A DNA stretch of 64,000 bases from positions 310,001-374,000 of the forward strand of contig CAWDVG010000004.1 of NCBI GenBank assembly GCA_963805795.1, written 5' to 3'. The position numbers and the translations under genes were made by a program. Position 1 is the stretch's first letter, and every line of letters begins with the position of its first letter. The notes under the pieces were generated by a model. It searched no databases and was not told where the DNA came from. It was given only the letters and a program-made list of their open reading frames with translations. Below, piece after piece: positions 15,567 through 26,851 of the stretch. Origin of the DNA: CAWARU01 sp963805795 (lineage in GTDB: Bacteria; Pseudomonadota; Gammaproteobacteria; UBA6186; Azoamicaceae).

Positions 15567-18271
15567 TTAATGTCTCGTCCTTTCTTCAATCCATTGCTCC
15601 ACAAACTGTAAGGCTTTCGGCAATTGGTTGATATCATTTCCTCCGCCCTGCGCCATATCAGATCGGCCCCCACCTTGACCACCTATCATAGTAGAGATAT
15701 TTTTAATCAGCTCACCTGCATGCAGGACCGAAACACAATCTTGCGTAACACCTGCCACCAAGCTTATTTTTCCTTCATTCACGGCTGCTAAAACTATGAC
15801 GGCTGTTTTGAGTTTATCCTTTAAGCGATCGACCATTTCTCTTAATGTTTTAGGGTCGGAGACTGGAACGAGTTCTGCCAAAACTTTAATTCCATGGATA
15901 TCTTTAGCTTTTTCGCTTAAATCCGCGGATCCCTTACCACTGATCAACTCTAGTTTGAGTGTTTGTATATCTTTTTCAAGTTTATTATTTTTACTTAATA
16001 TTTGTTCCAATTTTTCTTTCATGGATTTAGGATCTGAACCTGTTTTTAGCAATGCGGCAAAATTATCTAAACTGATTTGTTGTTGATTGAAAAGATCCAA
16101 AGCTTTAAGTCCTGTAACGGCTTCTATACGTCTAACCCCTGCAGAAATCCCAGCTTCTGAGATCACTTTAAAAATACCAATATCACCTGTTCTTCGAACA
16201 TGTGTACCCCCACAAAGTTCTACTGAGTAATTTCCGCCCATGCGCAAGACTCTAACCTTATCACCATACTTTTCACCAAATAGCGCCATAGCACCGCTTT
16301 GTAGCGCATCCTCTACAGACATAATATCTGTTTGTACTTCTGTATTTAGTATAATTTGTTCATTGACTGCTTTTTCTAATGCACGAATTTGTTCATTTGT
16401 TAAAGCTTCAGGATGGGTAAAATCAAAACGTAATCGCAGCGGATCTACTAAAGAGCCCTTTTGTTGCACATGGGATCCCAATAATTCACGTAGGGCCGCA
16501 TGTAATAAATGGGTAGCAGAATGATTTAAAGCCGTTGCACGACGATTATTTTTATCAACGATGGCATGAACCTGCTGGTTTATTTTTAAGGTTCCCTTGC
16601 TAACCACCCCATAATGTAAATGGGCTTGGCCCATCTTGCGGGTATTTTTGACAATAAATTCCCCTTCTGTTTTTTTATCAATGGCTTTTTCGTTTTTATT
16701 CCCTTTATCTTCTTTTGCGCCTTTATCGTTTTTTTCGCCCATACTCATATTAAAACGCAAGATTCCCTGATCGCCCACTTGGCCGCCCGCTTCCGCGTAA
16801 AAAGGAGTACGACTTAGAACGACGCTGCCTTCTTCGCCAGCTATTAATTCTGTACGTTTTTCTGTTCCAACATATAATTCTACAATTGTTTCTTCCTCTT
16901 CTAAGGTTTCATAGCCACTAAAATCGGTTTTATGTCCGATTTCGATTCGATCAGAAAAACCTCCGGAAAATTGGCTGGCTTCTCGCGCTCTGCTACGTTG
17001 TTTTGCCATAGCTGTTTCAAACCCGTCTAAATCCAGTGACAAACCACGTTCGCGAGCGATATCTGCGGTTAAATCGATAGGAAAGCCATAAGTATCGTAC
17101 AAACGAAAAACTGTTTCACCTGAAATGGTTGATTCAGAAAGTTCGGAAAGCTTGGCAATATCTTGTTCTAAGATTTTTAAACCAAGCTCTAATGTTTTGG
17201 CGAATTGCTGCTCTTCCTGCAATAAAATTTTTTCAACATGCGGTAAAGATTTTACCAGTTCTGGATAAGCTTCCCCCATTACCTCTGCTAAAGGTTTAAC
17301 GAGTTTATAAAAAAACGGCTCTTGGAAGCCTAAGCGATGTCCATGACGAATAGCTCTACGACAAATGCGTCTTAAAACATATCCTCGTCCTTCATTAGAA
17401 GGCAAAACGCCATCCACAATTAAGAAAGCGCAAGCACGAATATGATCGGCAACTACGCGTAAAGATTTATTTTCAAGATCCTTTACATTTCCTAAGCTGG
17501 CGATCGCTTTAATTATATATCTAAAAATATCAATATCATAATTGCTATGAACCCCTTGCATCACTGCAGCAACACGTTCAAATCCCATTCCGGTATCCAC
17601 AGAAGGTTTTGGCAGTGATGTTAAGCTGCCGTCTTCTGCACGATTATATTGCATAAAAACCAAATTCCAAATTTCAATATAACGATCTCCATCTGCATCA
17701 GTTGATACCTGGGGGGCCACCTGCAATTTCCGGCCCATGATCATAATAAATTTCAGTACAAGGCCCACAAGGGCCTGTATCACCCATAGACCAAAAATTA
17801 TCTTTCTCACCACAGCGTGAAAAACGGTTTGGATCAATTTTTATTTCATTTAACCAAATGTCTTCGGCTTCTTGATCTTTTTCATAGACAGTCATCCATA
17901 AGCGCTCTTGCGGTAATTTTAATACGTCGCGTTAAAAAATCCCAGGCATATTGTATCGCTTCGCGTTTAAAATAATCTCCAAAACTAAAATTTCCCAACA
18001 TTTCAAAAAAAGTATGATGTCTTGCGGTATAACCCACATTTTCTAAATCATTATGTTTGCCACCGGCTCGCAAACAGCGCTGGCTGCTAGCCGCACGATT
18101 ATAAGGACGTGGTTCTAAGCCTAAAAAAGTTTCTTTAAATTGCACCATCCCGGCATTAGTGAATAGCAGCGTTGGATCATTGTTTGGAACTAAAGAACTA
18201 CTAGGAACAATTTTATGTTGCTTTTCCTTAAAATAATCCAAAAAAACTTGTCGTAATTGAGCTGTTTTCAT
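15567..18271 (-). pseudogene. alaS: Alanyl-tRNA synthetase, two frameshifts
   Basis: Alanyl-tRNA synthetase charges tRNA-Ala. Three frames together give the complete protein: from ATG 18271 the catalytic core start (TAQLRQVFLDYFKEKQH, SSLVPNNDPTLLFTNAGM), shift near 17908 (ATTACCG, one extra base), then MTVYEKDQEAEDIWL to AGGPPG, shift near 17708, then STDADGDRYIEIWNLVFMQ through the editing domain (HSATHLLHAALRELLG, GTHVRRTGDIG) and C-Ala region (GGQGGGRSDMAQGGG). A Lys/Asp/Glu-rich insertion lies near 375-395 of the long piece. Since alaS is essential, real loss is unlikely unless another copy exists; sequence error is the leading explanation. No recX remains between recA and alaS. Confidence 0.9.
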
Positions 18272-18444
18272 TTAGTGGTTATACCTATATTGCCTATATT
18301 ACCTATATTTACTTACATATTCTTACATATTGTATTGTGAGATAGCGAGAAAATAATTGTCGTTACATCCCCACTCTTATACTCACACATTTACAAATGT
18401 GCATCTATAAAAGGTGGGGATAAAACATAGCGTCTACCCTCTTG

Positions 18445-19503
18445 CTAATCTTCCATTTCCGCCATTTCTTCTTCCATGATAGGGGCTTGTGATCCGCATT
18501 AGCAACAACAGGGCTTAAAAATTTACTACGAATAGAATCTTCAATTTCTTGAGCAATATTAGGATTATCTGACAAAAATTGTCGAACATTTTCTTTGCCT
18601 TGGCCAATGCGATTGCCTTTATAACTATACCAAGCGCCCGATTTATCAATCAAACCAAACTTAGACACCTAAATCGATCATTTCTCCGACACGAGAAATA
18701 CCTTTGCCATAAAGAATTTCAAAATCAGCTTGTTTAAAGGGTGGTGCCACTTTATTTTTAACAACTTTAACGCGGGTTTCACTGCCTAAAACTTCTTCGC
18801 CTTTTTTAATGGCGCCGGTACGACGAATATCTAAGCGAACTGAAGCATAAAATTTCAAGGCATTACCACCCGTTGTTGTTTCTGGATTACCAAACATAAC
18901 ACCAATTTTCATACGAATTTGGTTAATGAAAATCACCAGCGTATTAGAACGTTTAATATTTCCTGTTAATTTTCGTAGTGCTTGCGACATTAACCTTGCT
19001 TGCAAGCCCATATGTTGATCACCCATTTCGCCTTCAATTTCAGCCTTCGGCGTCAGTGCTGCAACAGAGTCTACAACACGACATCTACAGCACCTGAACG
19101 CACTAACATATCGGTGATTTCCAAAGCTTGCTCGCCAGTATCGGGTTGTGACACTAATAATTCGTCGATCATTAACGCCCAGTTTTTCTGCATAGATGGG
19201 ATCTAATGCGTGCTCAGCATCCACAAAAGCCGCCGTGCCCCCTTGTTTTTGACACTGTGCAGCAACTTGCAAAGTCAGAGTTGTTTTACCGGAGGATTCT
19301 GGGCCAAAAATTTCAACTATTCGTCCTTTTGGTAATCCGCCAATTCCCAATGCCCAATCCAACCCTAAAGAGCCGGTTGATATGGCCTCGATGTTGGCGA
19401 TAGCATTCCCATCGCCCATCAGCATTAAGGCACCTTTCCCAAATTGACGTTCAATTTGTAATCTTGCGGCGTCTAATGCCTTTTTCTTGTGTTGATCTGC
19501 CAT
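18445..19503 (-). pseudogene. recA: recA, four indels
   Basis: RecA (recombination, SOS co-protease). ATG 19503 gives GALMLMGDG, the P-loop GPESSGKTTL and VDAEHALDPIYAEKLGV. Near 19165 an extra base shifts the frame; the correct DELLVSQPDTGEQALEITDM continues in another frame until a missing G near 19084 returns to VVDSVAALTPKAEIEGEMGDQHMG. A third indel near 18665 separates MIDLGV from KFGLIDKSGAWYSY, and a missing C in a C-run near 18483 hides the acidic C-terminus (IMEEEMAEMED, stop at 18445). With these corrected the length is about 352 aa, normal. Strong GGGGGAAGG ribosome site. No obvious LexA box upstream. Conserved residues are retained, so decay is either very recent or apparent. Confidence 0.9.
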
Positions 19504-19692
19504 TAACCTTCCCCCTATATAAATATCAAACTAAATAATGATTAAAGCCTTTAGAAGATTATTGCACAGAAATGCAAGGGATGAGTAGACGCAAATAGAA
19601 CGGATATTGAAATAAAAATTTGAATATGGGAAATAAAGATATGAATAAGGTGTGGTTACGATATAGATGAGGAAATAAAACTGCGATGCTCA

Positions 19693-19725
19693 TATCCAAA
19701 ACTGCATAGATAGCAGTTTTGGATA
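19693..19725. terminator. Strong hairpin between recA and marR
   Basis: Perfect 13-bp arms (TATCCAAAACTGC and its complement) around a 7-nt loop. It lies downstream of the marR stop (19757) on the minus strand and upstream of recA. It may terminate marR transcription or act as an operator; the stretch after it is only moderately T-rich. Confidence 0.55.
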
Positions 19726-19756
19726 CAAGCCTATTATCAGACTCTATTATTCAAAA

Positions 19757-20266
19757 TTATTCAGATTCACTATGCGTATGAGAACGGGATGAATGAGCTG
19801 GTCTTGGTGGATTGGCATAACTTTGTACAGCCTTTAATTCTCCTAAGAAGTGATGATAACGCTCATCGCCTAACTTACTAACAACATGCTGTTGAGCCGC
19901 TTTCCAAAGAGGAACCCCTTTTTCGATTGCTTGACGACCTTTATCCGTCAAAACATAACCTTTGGATCGCTTATCTGCTAATTTCATCTTGGTAATAAAC
20001 CCAGCTTTTTCTAATGGTTTTAAATTTCTGGTTAATGTGGTTCTATCCATCACTAAACCTTCCGCCATTTCTGTTAAGGTTTTACCAGTAGCTGAGGATA
20101 AAGTCAGTAGTAGAGTAAATTGAGTAGCCCGGATACCCGCTGGTTCTAAATGTCGATCATAAAATTGAGTCACGGCGCGAGTCGCCTTGCGCAAGCCGAA
20201 ACAGCAGCATTGTGGGTTAATATTCTGATAAGAAGCCATAGATACATTATTTGCATTGAAACTCAT
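19757..20266 (-). CDS. MarR-family winged-helix regulator
   Basis: 169 aa from ATG 20266, chosen because GGAGGTGC lies 5-8 bases upstream; an upstream in-frame codon at 20317 has no such site. The wHTH is clear: AGIRATQFTLLLTLSSATGKTLTEMAEGLVMDRTTLTRNLKPLEKAGFI (about 47-95), then the wing DKRSKGYVLTDKGRQAIEKG. MarR proteins are dimeric repressors released by phenolic or oxidative ligands; a Cys cluster (QCCCFG) near residue 20 may sense redox state (inference). The C-terminus is His/Ser-rich (SSRSHTHSESE). It is intact although its neighbours recA and uvrB are broken. Confidence 0.85.
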   Translation of the reverse strand: MSFNANNVSMASYQNINPQCCCFGLRKATRAVTQFYDRHLEPAGIRATQFTLLLTLSSATGKTLTEMAEGLVMDRTTLTRNLKPLEKAGFITKMKLADKRSKGYVLTDKGRQAIEKGVPLWKAAQQHVVSKLGDERYHHFLGELKAVQSYANPPRPAHSSRSHTHSESE

Positions 20267-20391
20267 ATTAGTGCACCTCCTAACAAAAGTGTAGTATGTA
20301 CACCGGGGTCTTTGCAAGTATATTAACTAAATAAATTTTACATATTCGTGTATAGTCTCGGTATCTTATTGTTCGTCTTTTAAGTTAAACA

Positions 20392-22412
20392 TCAAACAAT
20401 CGCACGCAAACGCCGAATTTCATTTCTAATGCGCGCAGCCTCCTCAAATTCCAAGTTTTTCGCATGTTTATACATCTGATTTTCTAATGCTTTGATTTTA
20501 CTGGAACGCTGTCTTGGACTTTGTATGGCTTCAGCCAGTGCCTTGAGATCGGATTTATCGAGCGCATGATGGGGCGATAGAGCACCTTCAGCAGGATGCG
20601 GTGCTTCTAAAATATCTTTGATGGCTTTTGCAACCCCCTGTGGCGTAATGCCATGGGTTTCATTATATTCTTTTTGTTTTTTTCGTCGCCGTTCAGTTTC
20701 ATCTATGGCTCTTTTGCATGGAACCTGTACATTTTATCCGCATATAAAATAGCTATTCCATGAATATGACGTGCTGCTCGTCCAATCGTTTGAATCAAAG
20801 AACGTTCAGAACGTAAAAATCCTTCTTTATCGGCATCGAAAATCGCCACTAAAGAAACTTCTGGCATATCTAAACCTTCACGCAATAAATTAATACCAAC
20901 TAAAACATCAAAAGTACCTAAGACGCAAATCGCGAATAATTTCCACACGCTCCACAGTATCAATATCAGAATGCAAATAACGCACTTTAATGCCATGTTC
21001 AGCTAAATATTCGGTTAAATCTTCTGCCATGCGTTTTGTTAAGGTCGTAACCAAAACACGTTCATTTACACTAACGCACGTTTGCGAATTTCAGATAACA
21101 AATCATCTACTTGAGTGGCAACTGGTCGAATTTCAATTTCAGGATCAACAAGTCCTGTTGGTCGAACCACTTGTTCGACAATAGCATCGGAATGTTCTAA
21201 TTCATAAGGACCTGGCGTTGCAGAAACATAAATGGTTTGCGGTGCAAATTTTGCAAATTCATCAAATCGTAAAGGTCGATTATCTAATGCGGAAGGTAAA
21301 CGAAAACCATAATTCCACTAAATGTTTCTTTACGTGACACGATCGCCTCGATACATGCCACCCAATTGAGGAATCGTGACATGAGATTCATCAATAATTA
21401 ATAATGCATCGGCAGGCAAATAATCAAATAAAGTTGGAGGCGGTTCCCCAGCTTTTCGTCCTGATAAATAACGAGAATAATTTTCAATGCCTGAGCAATA
21501 ACCCAAGTTCAAACATCATTTCGATATCAAAACGCGTTCGTTGCTCTAAACGTTGTGCTTCAACTAATTTATTGACTTGTCTCTAAATTCTTCTAAGCCG
21601 ATCTTTAATTCTACTTTAATCGATTCAACCGCATCTAAAACTCGTTGCACGTGGGGTCACATAATGTGTTTTGGGAAAAATAGTGACACGTGGCAACTCG
21701 TCGTCAATATTTCTCCGGTTAAAGGATCAAAATAAGCTAATATTTTCAATTTCATCACCAAATAATTCAATGCTGAATCGGCTTCGTCTTCAGATTCTGC
21801 AGGAAAAATATCAATCACATCACCACGCACTCGATAAGTCGCACGACGAAAATCGATATCATTTCGCGTATATTGCAATTCAGCTAAGTCGTTGCAATAA
21901 TAGAGCGCTGATCAATTTTATCGCCACGCTCTAAATGTAATACCATCTTAAATAGGATTCGGGATCACCTAAACCATAAATCGCAGAAACTGTCGCAACA
22001 ATAATAGTATCCTTTCGTTCTAATAAGGCTTTCGTTGCAGACAAACGCATTTGTTCAATATGTTCATTAATCGAAGCATCTTTTTCAATATAAGTATCTG
22101 AGGAGGGAACATACGCTTCTGGTTGATAATAATCGTAATAAGAAACAAAATATTCCACCGCATTATTCGGGAAAAAATTCTTTCATTTCGCCATACAATT
22201 GTGCAGCCAGGGTTTTATTGGGCGCTAGAATCAAGTGTGCGACGTTGAATTTCTTCAATAACATGTGCAATGGTAAAGGTTTTGCCTGAACCCGTAACAC
22301 CTAATAATGTTTGATGCATTAACCCGGAGTTAAGGCCTTCAACCAAACTAGCAATAGCAGCGGGTTGATCTCCTGTGGGTTTAAAGTTGGCAGAAATAAT
22401 AAACTTATCCAT
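20392..22412 (-). pseudogene. uvrB: uvrB, broken by many frameshifts
   Basis: UvrB, the damage-verifying helicase of nucleotide excision repair. Pieces in different frames follow in order: FKPTGDQPAAI and P-loop LGVTGSGKTFTIAHV (22412-22215); FVSYYDYYQPEAYVPSSDTYIEKD (22158-21931); DIDFRRATYRVRGDVIDIFPAES (21878-21657); LFDYLPADALLIIDESHVT (21512-21330); VLVGINLLREGLDMPEVSLVAIFDADKEGFLRSERSLIQTIGRAARH (20996-20703); and a UVR motif ending EEAARIRNEIRRLRAIV with a stop at 20392. The span of 2021 bp matches a 673-codon gene minus one base, with roughly ten or more indels. Amino-acid conservation between breaks is excellent, which is unusual for an old pseudogene. Confidence 0.9.
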
Positions 22413-22585
22413 AGAATTGCCCCAAATTTCGCTTCAAATATAAAATTATCCCAAATTATGTTATACTTTTGCACCAGAGCCTAGTTGATTCTTTAGGGTG
22501 GTCTCTTAATATCTTATTGGCTTCAGCATATACTCATATATGCAGAGAGTATTGTACCATAAAAAAAGAGGAAAAATCTTAATTT

Positions 22586-23803
22586 ATGCAATTATCTAAC
22601 CGAATTCATGGCGTTAAAACTTCAGCTACTTTAGCCCTTGCACAGAAAATAGCCGCTATGAAGGCGGCAGGTAAAAAAATTATCCCTTTGGGCCTTGGGG
22701 AACCTGATTATGATACCCCCTTACATATTAAAATGGCTGCAATCAAGGCCATTGACGCCGGATTCACCAAATATACGGCTATCGATGGCATCGTAGAATT
22801 GCGCCAAGCTATTGTCGCTAAATTTGCCCAAGATAATCAATTACCCTATGATTTGAGCCAAATCATAGTTTCCACAGGCAGTAAACAATGCTTTTATAAT
22901 ATGGCACAAGCTCTATTAAACCCAGGGGACGAAGTAATTATTCCAGCTCCCTATTGGGTTTCTTATCCTGATATGATATTGCTGGCTGGGGCCAAACCGG
23001 TCTTTTTAAAAACTGATTTGCAACAACAATTTAAAATAACCGCCCATCAATTAGCTGCTGCTATTACCCCTAAAACTCGATTATTTGTGCTAAATAGTCC
23101 CTCTAATCCGAGTGGGATGGCTTATACCCGGCAGGAGTTAATGGAATTGGCTTCGGTATTACTTCAACATCCTCAAATTATGATTGCGAGCGATGATATT
23201 TATGAACATATTTATTGGGGGGAGGAGCCTTTTTCTAATATTTTGAATGCCTGCCCCGAACTATATGATAGAACCATTATTTTACATGGAGTTTCCAAAA
23301 CCTATGCCATGACAGGATGGCGCATTGGTTTTGCTGCAGGCCCCAAGGAATTAATCAATGGAATGGGCATTATACAGGGACAAAGTACTTCTGGCCCTTG
23401 CTCTATTTCCCAGAAGGCAGCACTAGCCGCTCTGACTGGGGATCAAAGCTGTGTAAAGGAAATGTGCGCAGCATTCAAAGAGCGTCATGATTACCTTGTT
23501 TCCGCCCTCAATACGATTTCAGGCATTCACTGCTTACCCAATCAGGGTACATTTTATGCTTTGCCGAATGTTGAAGGCCTGATCCATCGTTTACAGAAAG
23601 AATGGGGCAAGGGCACTGATAAAACAATCAAACAAAATATTAGTACCGATGTAGAGCTCGCCAATTGGCTATTGGATGAAATGGGTGTGGCTTTGACGGC
23701 GGGTACTCCCTTTGGAGCGCCAGGACATTTAAGATTATCTTATGCAACAAACTTAGACAATCTTCATGAGGCTATACATCGTTTTCAAACTGCTTTTGTT
23801 TAA
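22586..23803 (+). CDS. Pyridoxal-phosphate aspartate aminotransferase (class I, gamma subgroup)
   Basis: 405 aa, ATG at 22586 after AGAGGAAAAA. Fold type I aminotransferase: LGLGEPDYDTPLHIK and GFTKYTAIDGIVELRQAI near the N-terminus, VSTGSKQ, PAPYWVSYPDM, LNSPSNPSGMAY, ASDDIYEHIYWG, and the PLP lysine in HGVSKTYAMTGWRIGFAAGP; the C-terminus has PFGAPGHLRLSYA with the substrate-binding Arg. It transfers the amino group between aspartate and 2-oxoglutarate (an AspB type rather than E. coli AspC type). A stretch KEWGKGTDKTIKQNISTD at about 340-358 is a lineage insertion. Divergent from uvrB; a tRNA-Asn gene follows. Confidence 0.88.
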   Translation: MQLSNRIHGVKTSATLALAQKIAAMKAAGKKIIPLGLGEPDYDTPLHIKMAAIKAIDAGFTKYTAIDGIVELRQAIVAKFAQDNQLPYDLSQIIVSTGSKQCFYNMAQALLNPGDEVIIPAPYWVSYPDMILLAGAKPVFLKTDLQQQFKITAHQLAAAITPKTRLFVLNSPSNPSGMAYTRQELMELASVLLQHPQIMIASDDIYEHIYWGEEPFSNILNACPELYDRTIILHGVSKTYAMTGWRIGFAAGPKELINGMGIIQGQSTSGPCSISQKAALAALTGDQSCVKEMCAAFKERHDYLVSALNTISGIHCLPNQGTFYALPNVEGLIHRLQKEWGKGTDKTIKQNISTDVELANWLLDEMGVALTAGTPFGAPGHLRLSYATNLDNLHEAIHRFQTAFV

Positions 23804-23949
23804 GTCCTAATATTTAAGTTCCAAGCCCTATCAATTAAGACCCTTCATTTAGTCCTGTCGCTTAGGCCTTGACCAATTTAATCCATCTAAGCTAATATTC
23901 ATTTTCAATTTTATATGTTCATGTTAATATTTAAGTAAGTAACTCATAT

Positions 23950-24025
<76 letters not shown>

Positions 24026-24046
24026 ATAAAATCAATTGATTAACGC

Positions 24047-25201
24047 TTACACTACTTCTTGCTCAAAAACGGCTTGCGCGATTTTTGCGCGACTCAACTG
24101 TGCATGCGCATGCGTAGTTGCAGGTGATCTGATCAAAGTTAACTCTGACTCTAATCCACTCGACTCTGACTTCATGCACACCGTATTCGCTGCTTCCCAA
24201 AGATTCAATAATTCTGCCCTAGAATAATGGGTCGTTATCCTGGTAGATTTATGGCCAAGTAGATCTTGTCTATCTTCAAATGAAACACCTGCTGAACGCA
24301 ACCGCCTGCCGAAACTATGCTTCATATCATGGACTCTGACATCCAGATTTGCTAACTTCCTTGCCCGGCGCCAACCATTATTCAACATACGTTGAATCGG
24401 TTTATCTTGATAGACAAAAACATACTCACGATGCTTCCCTCGCTGTCTTTCTATCACTGCACGTGCCTCACGATTTAATACCACCAGGCGATCATTACCA
24501 TTTTTAACACGTTCACCTGGGATGATAAAAATCGATCCTATTTCTTTTGAAGGAACCGAAACTTCCCAGTCCCACCGTAGATTACATATTTCAGCATCTC
24601 GGGTTCCTGTATTTACTGCGAACAAAGCCATCTCACGTAAATGAGGCGCTAGTGCAGAAAATAAACGATCTTGTTCCTCCCAATCCAAAGGATAAGGTTT
24701 TCTAGCATCATGATTGGCTAATAACTTTATTTTAGGTGCATTGGCTATCCAGGTAAGTCCAAACTCATCCACCCATTCACTCGCTGCAAGATTCAAAATT
24801 CGGCGTAATACTTGTAACCCTTGATTAATGGTACGAGCTTTCACGCCTTCCTTTTGTCTTGTTGCAATATAAGGTTGTAATGTCCCCAGATGAATGGATT
24901 CCAAAGTTATGTTGCCAATGTAGCGATCGAGCATCCTGATGCCACAGGCATCTGATTGAATGCTGCGTTTATGCTGATGCTCCAGCAAAAACTTCGTCGC
25001 TGCTTCCCTAAACGATCGTTTTGGCCGTATTCCGTATACCTTTGCTTGGCGAAATGTTTCCAAACGCCGTACAAGATATTTTTCCGCTTCGACAAGATTA
25101 CTGGTTCCAGTACTTTCGCAAATGCGAAAACCATCGACTTTTTTGTTGATATGCCAATACTCGCCTCTTTTAACGAGTCCTGGCATCCTCTTACGTCCCA
25201 T
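24047..25201 (-). CDS. int: Tyrosine integrase of the tRNA-Asn island
   Basis: 384 aa, ATG at 25201 behind AAGGAGGTAAGT. Same architecture as the ICE integrase at 12333-13505 and clearly homologous end to end: arm domain (EYWHINKKVDGFRICEST), core-binding domain, catalytic Arg in NTGTRDAEI, VHDMKHSFGRRL (Lys at the second Arg position, as in the relative), LLGHKSTRITTHYS with the Tyr nucleophile. The C-terminus differs (SPATTHAHAQLSRAKIA). The gene points at the 3' end of tRNA-Asn, a mirror image of the first junction. No complete copy of the tRNA 3' end was spotted further right, so the distal attachment site is degenerate or outside the window. Confidence 0.9.
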   Translation of the reverse strand: MGRKRMPGLVKRGEYWHINKKVDGFRICESTGTSNLVEAEKYLVRRLETFRQAKVYGIRPKRSFREAATKFLLEHQHKRSIQSDACGIRMLDRYIGNITLESIHLGTLQPYIATRQKEGVKARTINQGLQVLRRILNLAASEWVDEFGLTWIANAPKIKLLANHDARKPYPLDWEEQDRLFSALAPHLREMALFAVNTGTRDAEICNLRWDWEVSVPSKEIGSIFIIPGERVKNGNDRLVVLNREARAVIERQRGKHREYVFVYQDKPIQRMLNNGWRRARKLANLDVRVHDMKHSFGRRLRSAGVSFEDRQDLLGHKSTRITTHYSRAELLNLWEAANTVCMKSESSGLESELTLIRSPATTHAHAQLSRAKIAQAVFEQEVV

Positions 25202-25693
25202 ACTTACCTCCTTAGCACAGGACGCCCGTTACAATCCTAATATTGCATCAGATAGGCGTCCGAATCAAGGGCAAATTTATTGAAGGCCAGCTCTCGCTTC
25301 CAGTAAATATCGTGACATTCTAGTCACCCTGTTATCACTCGATTACAGCAATGGTCTTCTTAACAAAAATTTAGCTCTCAATTGACTTTAATGAATAACG
25401 TACCAAGAGTGTAGCCATGGTGAACGACAATGTGTTGTCGTTTTGAATCATTGTATATTTATTTTGAAATGACGTATTGCAAAAGTTTGATTGAGTACGA
25501 TCTGATCAAGTGATTATTAATCCGATGCTTCGGTGCATAACTCCAGTGATTTTGTTCACTTTTTATTTGCTATAAGAAATGTCCGTTTTGCACCACAATC
25601 CCGAACAATGCTGAACTGAAATGCGCAAAAATTACCAAGAGTTTTCCCTCTTCCTCCATATTCAATCATTGGATTCATTGTTTTCAAATTGTA
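25202..25693. other. Intergenic region upstream of the second integrase
   Basis: 492 bp with no convincing gene. It contains the ribosome site and promoter zone of the integrase and a palindrome at 25423-25442. The rest is AT-rich with no clear repeat. Confidence 0.5.
25423..25442. promoter_or_regulatory. Operator-like palindrome AACGACAA-TGTG-TTGTCGTT
   Basis: Perfect 8-bp arms around TGTG, about 220 bp upstream of the integrase start. Its inner 14 bp (25426-25439) match the GACAAC-N2-GTTGTC sites of the ICE except for one base, suggesting the two islands answer to related regulators. Confidence 0.5.
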
Positions 25694-26517
25694 TTATTTT
25701 TTAGCACTTCTAGCTGCTTTGACTGCAGTTACAACCATCGTAGCAACCGTTTCCTTAGTTACCACTGTTTCCCCCATAATAGTAACTCCTAACTCTAATT
25801 GTCTAAGGCGTTCTGCATGTTCTCGTTCGCGCTCTAGTAAATAGGTTATCTGTGCAGCGCTCTCTTTTCCTGAGTTTGCTAATGGCGTTGCTAATGCTTG
25901 AGCGACATTACTACCATCGACACTCACAATCACATCCTTCAGACTTTCTTTAAGTTTCTCGTGTTCTGCTCGTTGCTTTTCTAAAGCACGTTGTAATGCT
26001 TCTTCTCTTTGGCGAGCTAGCTCTCTTTCAATTCTATCTTTTTCAACTTGTTATTCTAATAATTGAAGTTTTCTTGCCATTTCCTCAAGTGCCAGTGAAC
26101 TCGGTGACGCTGGAGAGGCAAAATCAGGAGTAGGAACAGATGCTGCTGCTGGCAGAGCAGGTTGTTGAGAACTCCCTACAGCTGGATTGATAACTGCAAC
26201 GGAGATGGCTGCAACATTAGTATTAATCATTGCTGGCTGATAAGGCTTCCCAGTCAACACAGCGATAAATTGTGAGCTTAATTCCTTTTTTTTCAATTTT
26301 TGCTTCTCCTGACATCACTTGCTGCAATAGAAAAGCAGCATCCCAAATAGCCAGCTTATCTTCAGCGGTTATGGTAATACCGTGTCAGCCATAGCTAAAT
26401 CTTTCCACTGTTGCTCAAAAGTTTCTTTTATTCCCTGTAAAGACCTAGTATTTTTCGCCAACCTTCGTATTGAACTTAAAGAATACCGATTCTGTTTACA
26501 TCATTTTTTAATGGCAT
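25694..26517 (-). pseudogene. Degraded gene, coiled-coil protein of unknown function
   Basis: Reading from ATG 26517: MPLKNDVNRIGIL, an in-frame stop, VQYEGWRKILGLYR, a frameshift, IKETFEQQWKDLAMADT, a frameshift, GITITAEDKLAIWDAAFLLQQVM, a shift at an A-run near 26290, LSSQFIAVLTGKPYQ followed by a Pro/Ala/Ser-rich part, and MARKLQLLE, an in-frame TAA (26051-26053), then a charged coiled coil (KDRIERELARQREEALQRALEKQ) to the end. At least five lesions with substitutions show genuine decay, unlike the recA/uvrB pattern. The AIWDAAFLLQQVM and coiled-coil layout suggests an effector-like protein, but no family is recognised. Confidence 0.6.
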
Positions 26518-26586
26518 AGTAAAATGGCCATTTTTCACGACTCTTCATAACAAAGTCTCATCGAAATACGCATTTTTACCAACCGG

Positions 26587-26835
26587 TTAAGAGTCATTGT
26601 GTGACATTTTTGGCGCCGACGAAATATCTGGCAGATTCAATTCTTGACCGTTTTTAATCTGAAGTGTCCCCAACTTGTGTCTATAGTATACTTGTTTTGG
26701 ATATTGAAGTACTAAATCTGCACATAACTTAAGAGCTTCTCCAGCATTGCCATTTTGTTCAAGCTTAATAACCTGCTTAAACATGGCATCAGCAGCTTTA
26801 ACCCTTCTATAATGATGTAGCATTACTCTTAACAT
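26587..26835 (-). CDS. Small TPR-like protein, 82 aa
   Basis: One TPR-like helical hairpin (ADAMFKQVIKLEQNGNAGEALKLCADLVLQYP, about residues 15-46) followed by YYRHKLGTLQIKNG, a second partial unit, and a polar tail. It starts 16 bp downstream of the stop of the 405-aa protein and probably shares its transcript. Possibly an adaptor or chaperone-like partner of that protein; this is only inferred from the pairing. It may also be a fragment of a longer TPR protein. Confidence 0.45.
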   Translation of the reverse strand: MLRVMLHHYRRVKAADAMFKQVIKLEQNGNAGEALKLCADLVLQYPKQVYYRHKLGTLQIKNGQELNLPDISSAPKMSHNDS

Positions 26836-26851
26836 ATAAATACCCTCCTAA

